From NCBI GenBank assembly GCA_023548195.1, contig JAJHZJ010000419.1, forward strand, positions 431,185-495,184: a stretch of 64,000 bases of DNA. Direction: 5' to 3'. How positions within the stretch are numbered: the stretch's first letter is position 1; each line of letters starts with the position of its first letter. A model generated the notes under the pieces. That model was not told the DNA's origin. It worked only from the letters and a program-made list of their open reading frames with translations, and searched no databases. Origin of the DNA: Bettongia penicillata ogilbyi. Lineage: Eukaryota > Chordata > Mammalia > Diprotodontia > Potoroidae. The translations under genes were made by a program, and so were the position numbers. Positions 34,380 through 45,224 of the stretch are shown here, piece by piece.

Positions 34380-36055
34380 TACTCATTTTTGTTTGTCCAC
34401 TCCCCAGTCTCCTTTGCTGGACCTTCATCTAGATCATTCCCCCAACCTTGTCTTTCCTCATAGGGTTCGATCCTTGGCTCTCTTCTCTTCTTGCTCTATA
34501 TTACTTTACGTGGTAGTCTCCTTAAATATCCTTGGAATTATCTAATCTAGTCTGATGATTTTAAAATCACTTATCCTAATGTCTCTGGTGAAATCCAGGC
34601 TTATATCTTCAACTATCTATTAGACATATCTAAATGGATGTACAATAGATATCTTTAGTTCAACATGTCCAAAACTGGACTTACTGTCTTTATCCCCAAA
34701 TCATCTCCCCTTCCAAATTTCCCATATAATAGAGAGCATATGATTATCCTTCAAGGGCTTGCAAACCACATGTGATCCTCAACTCCTCTCAATTCTCATA
34801 TCCACTTTTTTTTTGCTAAGAACTGTTTATTTCACCTTTAAAATATCTCTCAAATATACCCCCTTCTCTTATATGAACTGGCACCAGTCTGGTGCTAGCC
34901 CTTACTTCCTCATGCCTAGATTGTTGCAGTGGTTTGCTACTGGATCTGTCAAGTCTCTCTTCACTTCTGTTCACTCTCCATTCTCCATCCTCCATTCATT
35001 TACCAAAGTGAATTTTCTAAAGCAGAGATCTGATTACCACGCCTGCTCAATAAATTCCAATGCAGACCTGCAAGATCAAATACAAAATCTTCTGGCATTC
35101 AAAGATCTTTATAATCTAATCCTTCCCTACCTTTCCAGTCTTCTTACACCTTATACTTCTCCCAGGTACACTTTGATCCAGTGACAATATTCTCCTTTCT
35201 GATTCATGAATAAGATAATTTATCTGTCTCCGGGCATATCCACCAGCTATCCTCCATACAAGGAATGCTTTCCCTCCTCAACTCTGTGTAATGGTGATTT
35301 ACATGGAAAGATTTTCATATTCATTAATAGGCTCATGTGACCTTCTTGGATGACATGGAAGCCTGAGTTACATGAGTCTGAGTCATAATGGAGCCTGTGG
35401 GATAGGTTTTGTTGAATGGGTGGAACCGAAAGAGAGGGATCTAGAGCAGAGCTGAGAAGAATTTTATCAGAGAACAGTCTGGGCTAGGAAAGATGCAGCC
35501 AGCTGGATGGTATGAGTGAGACAACTTGTTGGGATTTTGTTTAAGGGACCTAGTTTGTGGGAAGCCTAGCAGGGAAAGGCTTGGGGATGGTGCCGTTCTC
35601 TACATTATTATTGTGTAAAAACGCCTTTGCTGCTCCGATGAATTTGGCTTTCTGGTGTCTAAATTAATGCTTTGGTTCTGCCTTCCACGTGGAGAGTCTG
35701 TGGTAATTTGCGATTCAGAATTGCACTGGGATATTCTGTGATTATCCCACTGGCACTACACTCCGCCTCCTGATTTGCTTGACAAAGTATTTGCTTGCAA
35801 GTATTATCTAAAATCTAACCTTTTATGGGAAAACATTCTTAATTCTTCTTAATAATTAACATTTTGTCTTTATTTCTTATTTATCCTAATCCTTCAATAT
35901 ACATATATGTTTGTATGTATAGTTATTTGCATGTTGTCACCCTAATTAAATTATGAGCTCTTTGAAGGCAGAGAGTGTCTTTTACCTTTCTTTGTATCTC
36001 TAGTGCTTAACACAGTGCCTGGCATATAGCAGGTATATAATAAATGCTTAGGGAC
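34380..36055 (+). mobile_element. L2 LINE, sense strand, split by a solo LTR
   Basis: A long L2 copy in two parts (34380-35286 and 35766-36055). The first part codes, through stops, for the end of the RT domain and what follows: 'caacatgtccaaaactggac', 'ggtttgctactggatctgtc', 'tctaaagcagagatctgatt', 'gcaagatcaaatacaaaat'. The second part is the 3' UTR with its classic ending ('gagctctttgaaggcagaga', 'agtgcttaacacagtgcctg', 'ataataaatgctt'). ORF2 would encode endonuclease plus reverse transcriptase; only late ORF2 is kept, and the 141-codon frame at 34759-35184 is its remnant. Confidence 0.85.
35287..35760 (+). mobile_element. Solo LTR of an endogenous retrovirus-like element
   Basis: A 474-bp block interrupts the L2 exactly. 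It begins TGTAATGG and ends GCACTACA, giving the TG...CA and TGTA/TACA termini of an LTR. It is flanked by ctctg (35282-35286) and ctccg (35761-35765), a 5-bp target duplication with one difference. The L2 reads through once the block is removed. A related copy lies at about 36440-36972. No internal retroviral region adjoins it. A plus-strand orientation is suggested by a degenerate polyadenylation-like 'gtctaaattaatgctt' near the 3' side. The family is not identified. Confidence 0.85.
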
Positions 36056-36439
36056 TGTCTGACATGGGTTAAAAAAATCAAAAGTTAAGTAAGAACCCAA
36101 AATCAAATCAAATTCCTCACACAGTCATCTTGTTTCTTTCTCTCTGTTTCATATCTGATACACAGGTCATGGCTAAATCATAGATGTGAAACTACTCCAA
36201 ATTTTCTATAGGATATTTCTTTTTACCCTTTTTCTGTCTGTACTTCCTTTTGGCATCCTATCAAACACCAAAAAAAATGAGTGGATACAGAAGCAGAGTC
36301 CTGCACTCAGTGCTAGAAAAGGAGACCCATGTAATCCCCTTCTGACTCCCTACAGTTGTGGAGTTGTAGAACCTGGGCTTGCTGATTCAGTCACTCCCAA
36401 GACCTACTGCTCACTTCCTATATTGATAAAGCATTTGTG
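36056..36439. other. Unassigned; 93-codon open frame with signal-peptide-like start
   Basis: Frame 36186-36467 (plus) begins MKLLQ and has a hydrophobic stretch ending near residue 26, followed by a cysteine-containing segment. It lies between an L2 end and an LTR-like copy. I recognise no family, and no promoter, splice site or polyadenylation pattern supports it. It may be chance or a retroviral remnant. Confidence 0.2.
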
Positions 36440-36972
36440 CTTATGGTTAATGCAATTTTTTGCTTAATTTAAAGATCTTTCTTATCCATTAATAGTCTCA
36501 AGTGACCTGCTTAAATCTCATGGAAGTCTAAATCACATTTGGTGGGAGAAGGTTGCTGTACTGGTGGAGCAGGACTGGTGGAACATGAAGAATTAGAGCT
36601 AAAGCAGAGCTGAGAAGAATTTAGTCAGAGAGCAATCAGAAAGGAGGGACACAGGCAAAGAGGCAGATGGCTGTGAGTGAGAGAAGGGCATTTTCTTTAA
36701 GGGAGCCTGTTTGTGATTTGTTTAATCACAAAGGGAGCTGGCTTGTGGAAAGCCTAACAGAGGGGAGGGTTGGGGCTGGTGTTGCATTGCCTTTTGCATT
36801 GTTATTATGTATAGATTTCTTTGTTACTATGATGGATTTAGCTTTCTGGTGCCTAAACAAATGTTTTGATTCTGTCTTCCATATGGAGGGTTTGTTGTAT
36901 TTCATAATTCAGAACTGCACTGGTATATTCATGGCCACTGTAGGTGGTGTGAATATTATTTTGGTGCTATAC
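36440..36972 (+). mobile_element. LTR-like copy related to the 35287 solo LTR
   Basis: Blocks match the 35287 LTR in order: 'ccattaatagtctcaagtga', 'gcagagctgagaagaattta', 'tttagctttctggtgcctaa', 'cagaactgcactggtatatt'. It is longer, carrying a short tandem-like insertion near 36690-36730, and its two ends are not exact. Together the two copies allow an estimate of LTR divergence. The 130-codon frame 36667-37059 lies within it and past its end and is not a gene. Confidence 0.7.
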
Positions 36973-37361
36973 TTGCCCAGGCACAGTTTGCATTGCACTG
37001 TGCTCTACATTCATCTCAGTGAGACAGACCTTTCCTGGTCACCTTCTAAGTTGTCTTGACCTGAAAAATTGTTTCACTGCAGTTTTTTGTTGGTTCTAAT
37101 GCTCCAGAATTCATTTTCAGGTGTTATTTTAAAGTTGTTTGTAGAGGAATTCAGGAGAGCTCAGATGAGTCTCTTCTTTTAGTCTGCCATGCTTACTTTT
37201 TTTTCCTCAATTATTTCTAAAGAACAAATGTACATTTATCAATATTTTGCATACATTTTATGACATTAGGATCATAAGCTGGTTCCTGAATCCTGGAAAG
37301 TCAGTTCCTTTCAAAAAGAGGGAGTGAAGAAATTATTACTTCTGCAACTATCAATCAAGAA
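36973..37361. other. Unassigned
   Basis: Nothing recognised. At 37010-37070 the wording 'agacctttcctggtcacctt' faintly resembles the reverse strand of an L1 5' UTR. Confidence 0.35.
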
Positions 37362-37812
37362 TCAATATACATTTATCAAGTGCCCACTGTATGCCAGTAA
37401 CTACGGGGTGATTGGAAATATTAAGACAAAAATGAAACAATCACTGCCTTCAAGTAGCTGGCATTTCATTGTAGACTTTTTCTGGGGTGTTTGAACTGAG
37501 CTTTGAAGGAAATAAATTGAAGTTCTTTCAGGTAGGCAGGATTGCATCCCAGTATACTAGGAGAAACTCTGTGGAGAGATGTGAAGACAGATGATGGAGC
37601 ATGAAATGTGAAGTATAAGGAGAAGGTCCATTTGACTGGATTATCAAGTATTGGAAGAAAAGGGATGCTTGGTAGATTGGGACTATGTTGTGAAGAATAT
37701 TGTAACACAAGTTTATATTTAATCCATAAGATAACAGGGAACCACTGGAGCTTATATATTAAGGAAATAACATGGTCATATCCACACTTAGCACTTTGGT
37801 AGCCATGTGAAA
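37362..37812 (-). mobile_element. L2 LINE fragment
   Basis: Reverse L2: 'catttatcaagtgcccactg', 'cactgccttcaagtagctgg', 'gaactgagctttgaaggaaa', 'agggaaccactggagcttat', 'aacatggtcatatccacact'. It covers the 3' UTR and the last ORF2 codons. Confidence 0.8.
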
Positions 37813-38029
37813 GATAGTAATAACATTATCAGTAATTATTACTCCTACTGGAAGTAGCATCAATTACTGCTGCAATGTAGAGGTTCCATTTATAAAGCCT
37901 CTTAAGGTCTTCAGTTATTAACATAATTAATAATTGGTACTATTATTGTTAATATATTATTTTAATAAACACATACATACATAAACATGTATCATAGATT
38001 ATTGCATAAATAATAGACATAATAATGCT

Positions 38030-38175
38030 TTTCATATTCATTTGATACAACAACCTTGGAAGGTGATATTATGATTCTCATTTTACATAAAGGGAAACTG
38101 AGGCCCATAAAAGTTAAATGGGTTGCCCAGGATCACATAGTAAATGTCTGAGGGAGAGAACTCAGGGCTTCTTCT
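38030..38175 (-). mobile_element. MIR/CORE-SINE
   Basis: 'attttacataaagggaaact', 'gttgcccaggatcacatagt', 'gagaactcagggcttc' in reverse MIR order. Confidence 0.8.
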
Positions 38176-38179
38176 CTTG

Positions 38180-38400
38180 TAGAATCATTGAACTTGAGAT
38201 TTATGAGGGATCTATTAGTTTAATCCATACATTAAAGATGTCCTTAATATAATATAAGATAATCTTTATTTTGTAGATGAAGAAATTGAGACTGAAAGAT
38301 TAAGTGACTTGTACACGGTCACACAGGTACTAAGTATAAGGGACAGCCTTTGAATTCAAATGCCATGCCTTCTAACCTAGTACTCTTTTTTACTCTATGC
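38180..38400 (-). mobile_element. MIR/CORE-SINE, second copy in the same orientation
   Basis: A new copy starts right after the previous one ('gaatcattgaacttgagatt') and runs through 'ttgtagatgaagaaattgag', 'acggtcacacaggtacta', 'gaattcaaatgccatgc'. The two MIRs are side by side and are probably separate insertions. Confidence 0.8.
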
Positions 38401-38442
38401 ACTGTACTTACCTCTTTCTCATTATTGCGTGTATTTTGTCCA

Positions 38443-38760
38443 TTTTTCTCCAAGAGGACCACGACATCAGGAAGATTATTACATGACTTGAAATTGCATT
38501 GGATTTAAGCGAAGAAGGGCTATGCAAAGCTCCCAGCCTCACTTTCTCCTCCTGAGCCATCTGGATCCAGTGGCCAGGTATTTCAGGATGACTGGAGATG
38601 TCCTCAGGATCCCGTGGAAGATCTTGACATTTTCAAGCTAAGATCTGTCCAAGTTCTCCCTTTCATTGAAACAATTCCTGTTCAGTGATTAGGCCTGTTT
38701 ACAAAGTGAGTCCAGGGATGCCCCCTTAAAAGAATCAAACTGGGAGGCTGAAAGAGAAAG
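38443..38760 (-). mobile_element. RTE-class LINE 3' end
   Basis: Plus strand reads 'ccaagaggaccacgacatca', 'gcctcactttctcctcctga', 'ggatgactggagatgtcctc', then 'gttcagtgattaggcc'. This is the RTE 3' end that also forms the tails of the SINEs at 8643 and 14762. Confidence 0.75.
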
Positions 38761-39597
38761 AATTACTATTTACATCATGAGTCATTGAGGCCCCAAAATT
38801 AACCATTAAGTGAGTTGGCCAATAAATGAAAGTCAAAGGTAAATTTTGATGGCTAAAACCTACTTAGGTATCTTGGGGTTTACTGGCTAGATTTCTATCT
38901 TAAAGATGTTTCTCATCAAAGCCACATGCAAATAGATACATATTTTACCACTAACTAAGCTACATAGGATGAATTATATCATCTTTTTCACATAAGCAAC
39001 AACTGAGGCTTGGGAAGATGAAAAGATCTGCCTTGCTTATGTCCATTCTTTGAAGTAGCCAGCATATATATTTTGCTCTTCTCATACATTAATTACATAT
39101 ATTTTGTTTCATCTACATCACTGAGTTAGTCCATTAAACTCTGATCTAGTTTCTATATTCTGAGCATCAATTCTCAGCTTTACCACCCATCCCTGACATC
39201 GATTCCTGGCCATTCTTCTTGCAGCGACATTTTTCAATCTCTTATTACCATGTATGTCCTCTTTTTCTAGTGCCTCAGCACTCATTCCTGAATTACCTGG
39301 CATCTAATGCTTGGGCAAACTACATAATAGGTACCAGGAACTGGAGTGATACAGGTCTTTAATCCTGATTTTCTACCATTAGTGCTTGGGCCCTAAGCCA
39401 AAACAACATATTTTGTGCACCCTAAGGTTTCAAAAATTGCTCCCCCAAATTATGCACTGCTGATTTTGCCTGATGTTTTGAGACTTCATTGTACTATGAA
39501 TAACTTTATTTTTTCACAAAATAAATACCTACATGCTATGGAAAGCATAATTTTCTGGCATTAAAAATATGTGCATTTATCTAAAGTAATCATGGTG
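38761..39597. other. Unassigned
   Basis: No gene or confident repeat seen. Confidence 0.35.
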
Positions 39598-40060
39598 GGC
39601 AACTGAGCCAAAATTGTGAAGTAGAAGGAAGAAATAAAGCACATTCTCATTGCCCCAACTATTCCAACAATTTAAAAACTACAAAATGGGGAAGGATTAA
39701 GAATTGAAGAAGAAACCATAGTGGTTTATCATTTCAATCCAAAATCACAAATTTGAGTTACAGGAAAGTGGCCAGACCAAGAACTGTGGAACGAATGACT
39801 GGCTTCATGAGCTTATTTTCAAGGGTTCCTATTGAGACCTGCAGTACACAGCACCCAGAGTTGATCACAGTTTCAGTCCATGAGTCCAGGTCAGAATGGC
39901 AGATGGTCCCAGAGAAGACAGAGCTCATTCAGTTCATAGTGTGGGGTTACCCAGAGAACATAATGTACTCAGTCCCGACTCTGAATGGTATCTTTCAGAG
40001 GAACTAGGACAGCAGATGGAGCCCCCTAAAGTGAGCCATTAATATCAGGTTACCTACATC
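39598..40060 (+). mobile_element. Probable old L1 5' UTR fragment
   Basis: 'gcaactgagccaaaattgtg' with 'aagtagaaggaagaaataaa' resembles a decayed 'agagccaagatggcggagtagaagg' L1 5' end. What follows has the right composition but no firm match. The 84-codon frame 39753-40007 lies inside. Confidence 0.4.
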
Positions 40061-40382
40061 AGATCTCTGGGAATGATTAACAAACAAGATGAAGAACTAC
40101 ATGTCATGGATGTCAAGACACAAACCTTAAAGAAGTATATGATTAACATTTGTTTTAATCTTCAGGGGTCCCCCATTTTCTTTAGGATCACATAGAAGTA
40201 GTCAGGCAAGCACTAAAGGCTTCCCTAAGTGTATATCACCCTACTTTAGCATCTCAATTTCATAACTTTCATCCCAATCAAGAAACTATTTAGTAAATTT
40301 AGTAGTTTACCTCCAGTCCTCCAGTCTCAATTTTTTCTGTAAAGTTGCTACAGGCCTGAACTATCCTCCTTTCTTGTCTCTG

Positions 40383-40477
40383 TCATTCATTCATTCATTA
40401 ATTCATTCTAGAAGCCTTTATTAAGTGTCTAAATACAGACCAGGCACAGTGATAGGTGTTGGGGATTCTATACCTGT
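40383..40477 (-). mobile_element. L2 LINE 3' end fragment
   Basis: 'agcctttattaagtgtctaa' and 'accaggcacagtgataggtg' are the reverse of the L2 terminus, preceded by four ATTC units. Confidence 0.75.
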
Positions 40478-40712
40478 CCTTAAGGCTCCTCTCAGAATAT
40501 TTATCTTTCAAAGCTTATCTCAGTTGTCACCTCCTCTTTAGGGAAATGTCCTTTATATCAGTATTCTCTCACTTCTCAATCAACACTGTATTTACTTATG
40601 CATATAAAATCCATTCTCTAACCTCCCAGTACAGTATTTCCTTTTGTCTTTGTCTTCTCACTTCTTTACCCATAAAAGGGGTTTAATAAATGATTGTTAA
40701 ATTGAATTGAAC
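40478..40712 (+). mobile_element. L2 LINE 3' end fragment, opposite orientation
   Basis: Directly abuts the reverse copy. It reads 'gcttatctcagttgtcacct', 'tgtatttacttatgcatata' and ends 'gtttaataaatgattgtta'. The pair forms an inverted arrangement with both L2 termini facing outwards. Confidence 0.7.
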
Positions 40713-41432
40713 CCAAAGGAGAATTGAACCAACAAGGAGATATTTTTGGACGTCAAACTCCTCAGTACATTTTAAATCATGCTAGGTAGGTACCTGCCTA
40801 TTGCACCTGAAGTACCAATAGACTCTGGAGGCAGAGTTTTCTATAAGAAACATAAGATGCCCATAAAATTTTTTTCCAATTTGTGGTATTCGTTCTATTC
40901 ACAAAGATTTCATATATTTCTGCACTATAGGGAATATAGGGTTTCTACATTATATGTACAGAATCAAATGCTCCTAATGGGAGTATAATTGGGCACAATT
41001 CCTGGATAAAAAGCAATGGAATGTCTCCATTATAACTGTGAAATTCTCACATTACAACTATGAAATAATGATGAGTTTCTCTGTCACAAAGCACAGATGT
41101 TTGTCCACAGATTCCAATATGTATACTAGCCAAAGGAGTATATTCTGCTTTATTCTCCTATAATACAAAGAAAATAAAGGGATTCTAGACCTGAACATTT
41201 AATCTTTAATGCTTTGAGAATTGAAGTAAATCAGTGATTCCCAACAACTTAATGCATAAAGACCTCTTTTTTGCATCAAAATATTTTGTGGATTATTGTT
41301 TAATAGTAATTGCAGAATTACCCGAGTACATATGATCTATGATTTCATTAGTGTGGAAACTCCCAATCTGGTATTCTTGGTCTACCAATACTGATAGCAA
41401 GCCATCTATGCCTTAGAAGATAAGGCTTAGGG
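40713..41432. other. Unassigned
   Basis: Around 41230 'cagtgattcccaacaactta' resembles a hAT terminus, but no partner end was found. Otherwise nothing is recognised. Confidence 0.35.
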
Positions 41433-41626
41433 CAGATCTTCAACCTTTTTTGTACCTTGGATCCTTTGACAGTATGATGAAGTAAGTCTAATAACCCCTT
41501 CTCAGAATAAGAATGTTTATAAGTTCATAAAATAAAATATACAGGACAACAAAGGAAACAATTATATTGAAATATGGTTTATAAAATGATTTGAAAAAGA
41601 AGTTAATACCAAGTTAATAACCCCTC
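41433..41626 (+). mobile_element. Ancient hAT-like MITE
   Basis: Begins 'cagatcttcaacctttttt' and ends '...ttaataacccct', diverged inverted ends. The interior ('accccttctcagaataagaa', 'gacaacaaaggaaacaatta') matches copies at 52026, 53815 and 61696 in overlapping parts and a mammal-wide family known to me in outline. Flanks gcttaggg/acctgggg agree at five of eight bases, compatible with a decayed hAT target duplication. Confidence 0.6.
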
Positions 41627-41671
41627 ACCTGGGGATTTGTTTGAGGCATAGTATATCACTTTAAATTGAAT

Positions 41672-42983
41672 AACAAGCATTTATTAAACAACCACTCTGT
41701 GCCAGGTACTGGGCTATGTGCTCAGGATACAAACAGAGGCAAAGACAGTCTCTGCCTTCAAGGAACTTATAATCTAATGGGTGATAAAAGATGGAAATGA
41801 ATACAAAGAAAACAATCTATAAATAGGATAAAAAAGGAAATAATTAACACAGGGAAATCACTGAAATTAAGAAGGGAAATATTCTGATGGATTGTGAAAT
41901 TTTAGTTGGGATTTTGAGAAAGGCAGAGAAGTCATTATTCACAGAAGAGAAAGGAGTTTTTCAGACAAAATCCACAGAGCTTAGAGATGGAGTGTCTTGA
42001 TCAAGGAACAGTAAGGAGGACAATGTAACTGGATTGAAAAACACATGGCAGGAAGTAGAGTATAAGAAAACTGGAAAGATAGTAGTTGGATAGGTAATGA
42101 AGGGATTTGAAAGTCAAACAGATAATTTTATACTTGATCATGGAAGCTATAGGAAGCCACTGGAATTTATTGAGTAGGGACATGGCTGGATCTGGGCTTA
42201 AGGAAAATCACTTCAGTGGCTAAATGTAGGATTGATTGGAGTGAAGAGATATGAGTCAGGGAGAATTGCCAGTGAGCTATTACAATAGTCCAGGTATGAG
42301 ATGATTTGGGCCTACAATAGAGCTATGGAAGTAGTTATAACAGATTACATATGGGGGTGATAGATAGTAAGGAAGACAAGATAACTACTAGGTTGTGAGA
42401 GATTAGAAGGATGGTGTTACCCTTTACAGTAATGGAGAAAGTAGAAGGTAGCAGAGGGTGTTTTAGAGAAGATAATGAGTTCTATTTTTGGAAATATTGA
42501 TTTTTAAGACATCTACTGGATATCCAGTTTAAAGCTCTGAAAAGTAGTTAGAGATGGGAAATGGCAAATGAGTAGAGAGATTGGAGCAGGACAGTTAGAT
42601 GTAAGAATCAGCATAGAGCTAGTAATTAAATCTATAGGAGCTGATGAGATAAACTAATGAAGGAGTATAGATGGAAGGAGAAGCCAAGGGGGTCCAGGAC
42701 AGAATTCTGACAGTCACCTAGGGTGAGAGGGTATAATCTAGAAGAGAATCCAGAAAATGAAACTATGTTGCAAAGAATGGTCAGATAGATAGGAGAAGAG
42801 TCAATAGGAGTGAATGGTGTCCCAAAAACCTAAAGAGAAGAGAGTAGTAAGGAGGAGAGAGTGATGAACATGCCAAAGGTTATAAGAGAGTTCAATGAGA
42901 ATGAGGATTGCATAAAGGCCATTGGATGTTTCAGTTATAAGGTCATTAGTAACTTTGGAAGGAGCAGTTTTGGTAAAATGATC
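41672..42983 (-). pseudogene. L2 LINE: RT domain to 3' end
   Basis: Plus strand starts with the L2 terminus ('acaagcatttattaaacaac', 'gtgccaggtactgggctatg') and runs inwards for 1.3 kb. In minus-strand sense, broken frames retain pieces of the CR1/L2 reverse transcriptase. AILILIELS stands in place of the ILLDLSAAFD active-site strand (the catalytic Asp is lost), and LNWISSRCLKNQ stands in place of the SSWMSRRHLKLN helix. The copy ends sharply at 42983, where the orientation flips. Confidence 0.85.
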
Positions 42984-43236
42984 TTCCTCTTCACTGGCTC
43001 ATTTTCATCTGCCTACAAAAATGTCCATGTATTCCCTATCCTTGAAAACAAAACAAAACAAGACAAAACAAAAATTTCTCTTCATCCCTTGTTTCCTTTA
43101 TGAATATCATTGTATATCTCTTTTGCCTTTTGTAAGTAAACTCTTATAAAAGACCATCTACAATAGATGCCTCTACCTTCTCTCATCTCACTGTCATCTT
43201 AACCCCTTAAAATCTAGCATCTGACCTTATCATTCA
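42984..43236 (+). mobile_element. Inverted 5' segment of the same L2
   Basis: Plus-strand sense L2: 'ttcactggctcattttcatc', 'aaaatgtccatgtattccct', 'tttgccttttgtaagtaaac', 'aatctagcatctgacctt'. This codes for the part of RT that lies immediately upstream of the segment at 42983. Both parts end at the same L2 position (around 'gacctcatcatt'), so the 5' part is flipped precisely relative to the 3' part. An A-rich CAAAA patch at 43048-43072 is included. Confidence 0.75.
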
Positions 43237-44178
43237 AAAAAAGCTATGTGTCAAGTATTGAGAAAGGAAGGGGAGTGATATCTGTGGATAACAACTACCA
43301 GGATTTTGAGTGAGTGGTAGATACAAATTACATGCACCTCAAAGGAAAAGAGGTTACTGAATCATGGAAGGAAGGGGAGAATGTGGCAGTGACAATGGAA
43401 AGCAAGAAATATCCTAGTTAGCCAGGGAAAATGAATAAATGTACCAAAATAAAGAAAAAGGTGGCTGCAGAGGATGTATCATAAAGGGAAAGCTGGGTCA
43501 ATAAGAGCTAGAAGATGAAAAGAGTGAGAGAGGAAAAGGTTTAAGATAAAGAGAAGTATGTTGCACATGGAATAAGCATTACAAAGGGTACAGTGGAAGG
43601 GAAGTGGAGTTAGGATGAAACTTTGGCGTTGAAGAGTTGAGGGGGAAGGTATAAGGAATCAGGTGGTAGAGAATATAGACTAGGGTTTGGATAGTGATCT
43701 AAAGGAGGGAAGATAAGAAGTGTATGACCAGGTGTTAGAATGTTTATCATTGAATGGAGAGAACTATATCTCTACCGTCGAAGAACAGTTGCCACAGGAG
43801 ATAGGGAAATCAAAGGGAGGATTGTCCTTCTTTGCATTGGAAATTCTTCACAATTCATTTGAGAGATAGGGTTAGCAATCAGAGGTATAAGGTTGTTAGT
43901 GTTGGTATAGATGGAAGGGGTTGCTTTAGAGTAGATGAAAGATGGCCAGCCTGACCTCTAGCAGCTTTTCCTGGGTGTAGTAGGAGATGGAAAGTTCAGG
44001 ATGCCAATGCTACATACAAAGTCTGAGAACTTCTCATCACAGGAGGCTAGCTATGAGTTAGCAGCAGAGGTGATAGACTCCTTGTATTGCAGATCTAGCT
44101 ATCTATTAAGCATGAAGTAGAATTAGAGCCTAGATTTCTCCTGATTCTAAGTACCCTCTATACAATATACATGTTGCC
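43237..44178. other. Purine-rich, possibly repeat-derived; unassigned
   Basis: The plus strand is G/A-rich like antisense L2 ('ggaatcaggtggtagagaat', 'ataagaagtgtatgaccagg'), and 5' L2 sequence may continue here, but I cannot match it to known L2 parts. No gene seen. Confidence 0.35.
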
Positions 44179-44193
44179 TCTGAGAAAATCTTT

Positions 44194-45209
44194 TATCATG
44201 ATGCTTGCATCACTCTTATTTCTCTTCTCAATTTTTCCTTTGCTTCTCTTACTTGATTTTCAAAATCCTTTTTGAGCTCTTCCATGGCCTGAGGTCAATT
44301 CATATTTTTCTTGGAGGCTTTCAATAAAGGGGCTTTGACTTTGTTGTCCTCTTGCTTTTATGTTTCAATCTTCCTTTTCACCAAGGACATGAATAAATTC
44401 CTTTTCACCGAGAAAGTAAGATTGTATAGTCTGATTTTTTTCCCATTTCCTCATTTTCCCAGCCAATTACTTGACTTTTAAGCTCTTTGTTAAGTGGAGG
44501 ATGTACTGCCACAAACTTTAGGGTTTTGTGCAGCTATTTTCAGACATATTTCTAGGGACCTGTAAATTTTCAGTTGTTCCAAAGTGATATGATCAAAGGA
44601 GAGATATTTACTCCTCTCATGACATGTGCTCTGATCTGTGAACAACCACAAGCACTCTTTCCTGCCTTGGAACAATAAGAAGGATCCCCTCTCCACTGTC
44701 ACCACAAACTCTGCCATGCCAGTGCTTGTCCTGGCCCCAGGACCACCACCCAGGACTTTAACCCAGATCAACCACTTGATTACCCCACCTCCTTTAGTCT
44801 GAGAGCTCTAGAAGCAGCTACTGCGGCAGTGGCTACCACTGCCCTGGGGGCCAGGCCACGCTCCTCTCTTGCCCAGGTAACAGACCTTTCCCACTGACCT
44901 TTGCAGCTGTCTTTGGCTTTTGTGGGTTGAGAAGTCCGGAAATTGCCAGTGATTCAGTTCCCTAAGACCTACTCCAATCCTATCTGTGCCAGTATGGCCC
45001 TTGCTGGCCTGCACTCCATTCTGAGCCCATTGTAATAGACCCTTCCTGTAATCTTCTAGATTATCTTGGCTTGGAAATTTGCTTCAGTCTGTTATTTTGT
45101 GACTTCTTCTGCTTTCAAATTTGTTTAGAGTCATTTTTACAGGTGTTTTGAGGGATTTAGTGGGGAGCTCGTGCAGGTCTCTTCTTCTACTCCACTATCT
45201 TAGCTTGGT
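44194..45209 (-). mobile_element. L1 5' UTR and ORF1 start, 3'-truncated, flanked by target-site duplication
   Basis: In minus-strand sense it begins near 45209 with 'ccaagctaagatagtgg' (the L1 5' signature), continues through a GC-rich 5' UTR, and enters the ORF1 coiled-coil region ('gaagagctcaaaaaggattt', 'gagaagagaaataagagtga'). It then stops at 44194. The flanks are the same 15-mer, tctgagaaaatcttt, at 44179-44193 and 45210-45224. The element therefore has a near-complete 5' end and a clean duplication, but no 3' UTR and no real A-tail. Minus-strand frames 44490-44771 and 44808-45014 are 5' UTR, not genes. Confidence 0.85.
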
Positions 45210-45224
45210 TCTGAGAAAATCTTT

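Noticed and set aside
34759..35184. 141-codon open frame, plus strand
   Set aside because: It is a remnant of L2 ORF2, not a host gene.
35287..36972. One provirus with two LTRs
   Set aside because: The sequence between the LTR-like copies begins with the L2 3' end that continues the L2 upstream, so the first is a solo LTR inside L2 and the two are separate insertions.
36667..37059. 130-codon open frame, plus strand
   Set aside because: It mostly lies within the LTR-like repeat, and no protein family is recognisable.
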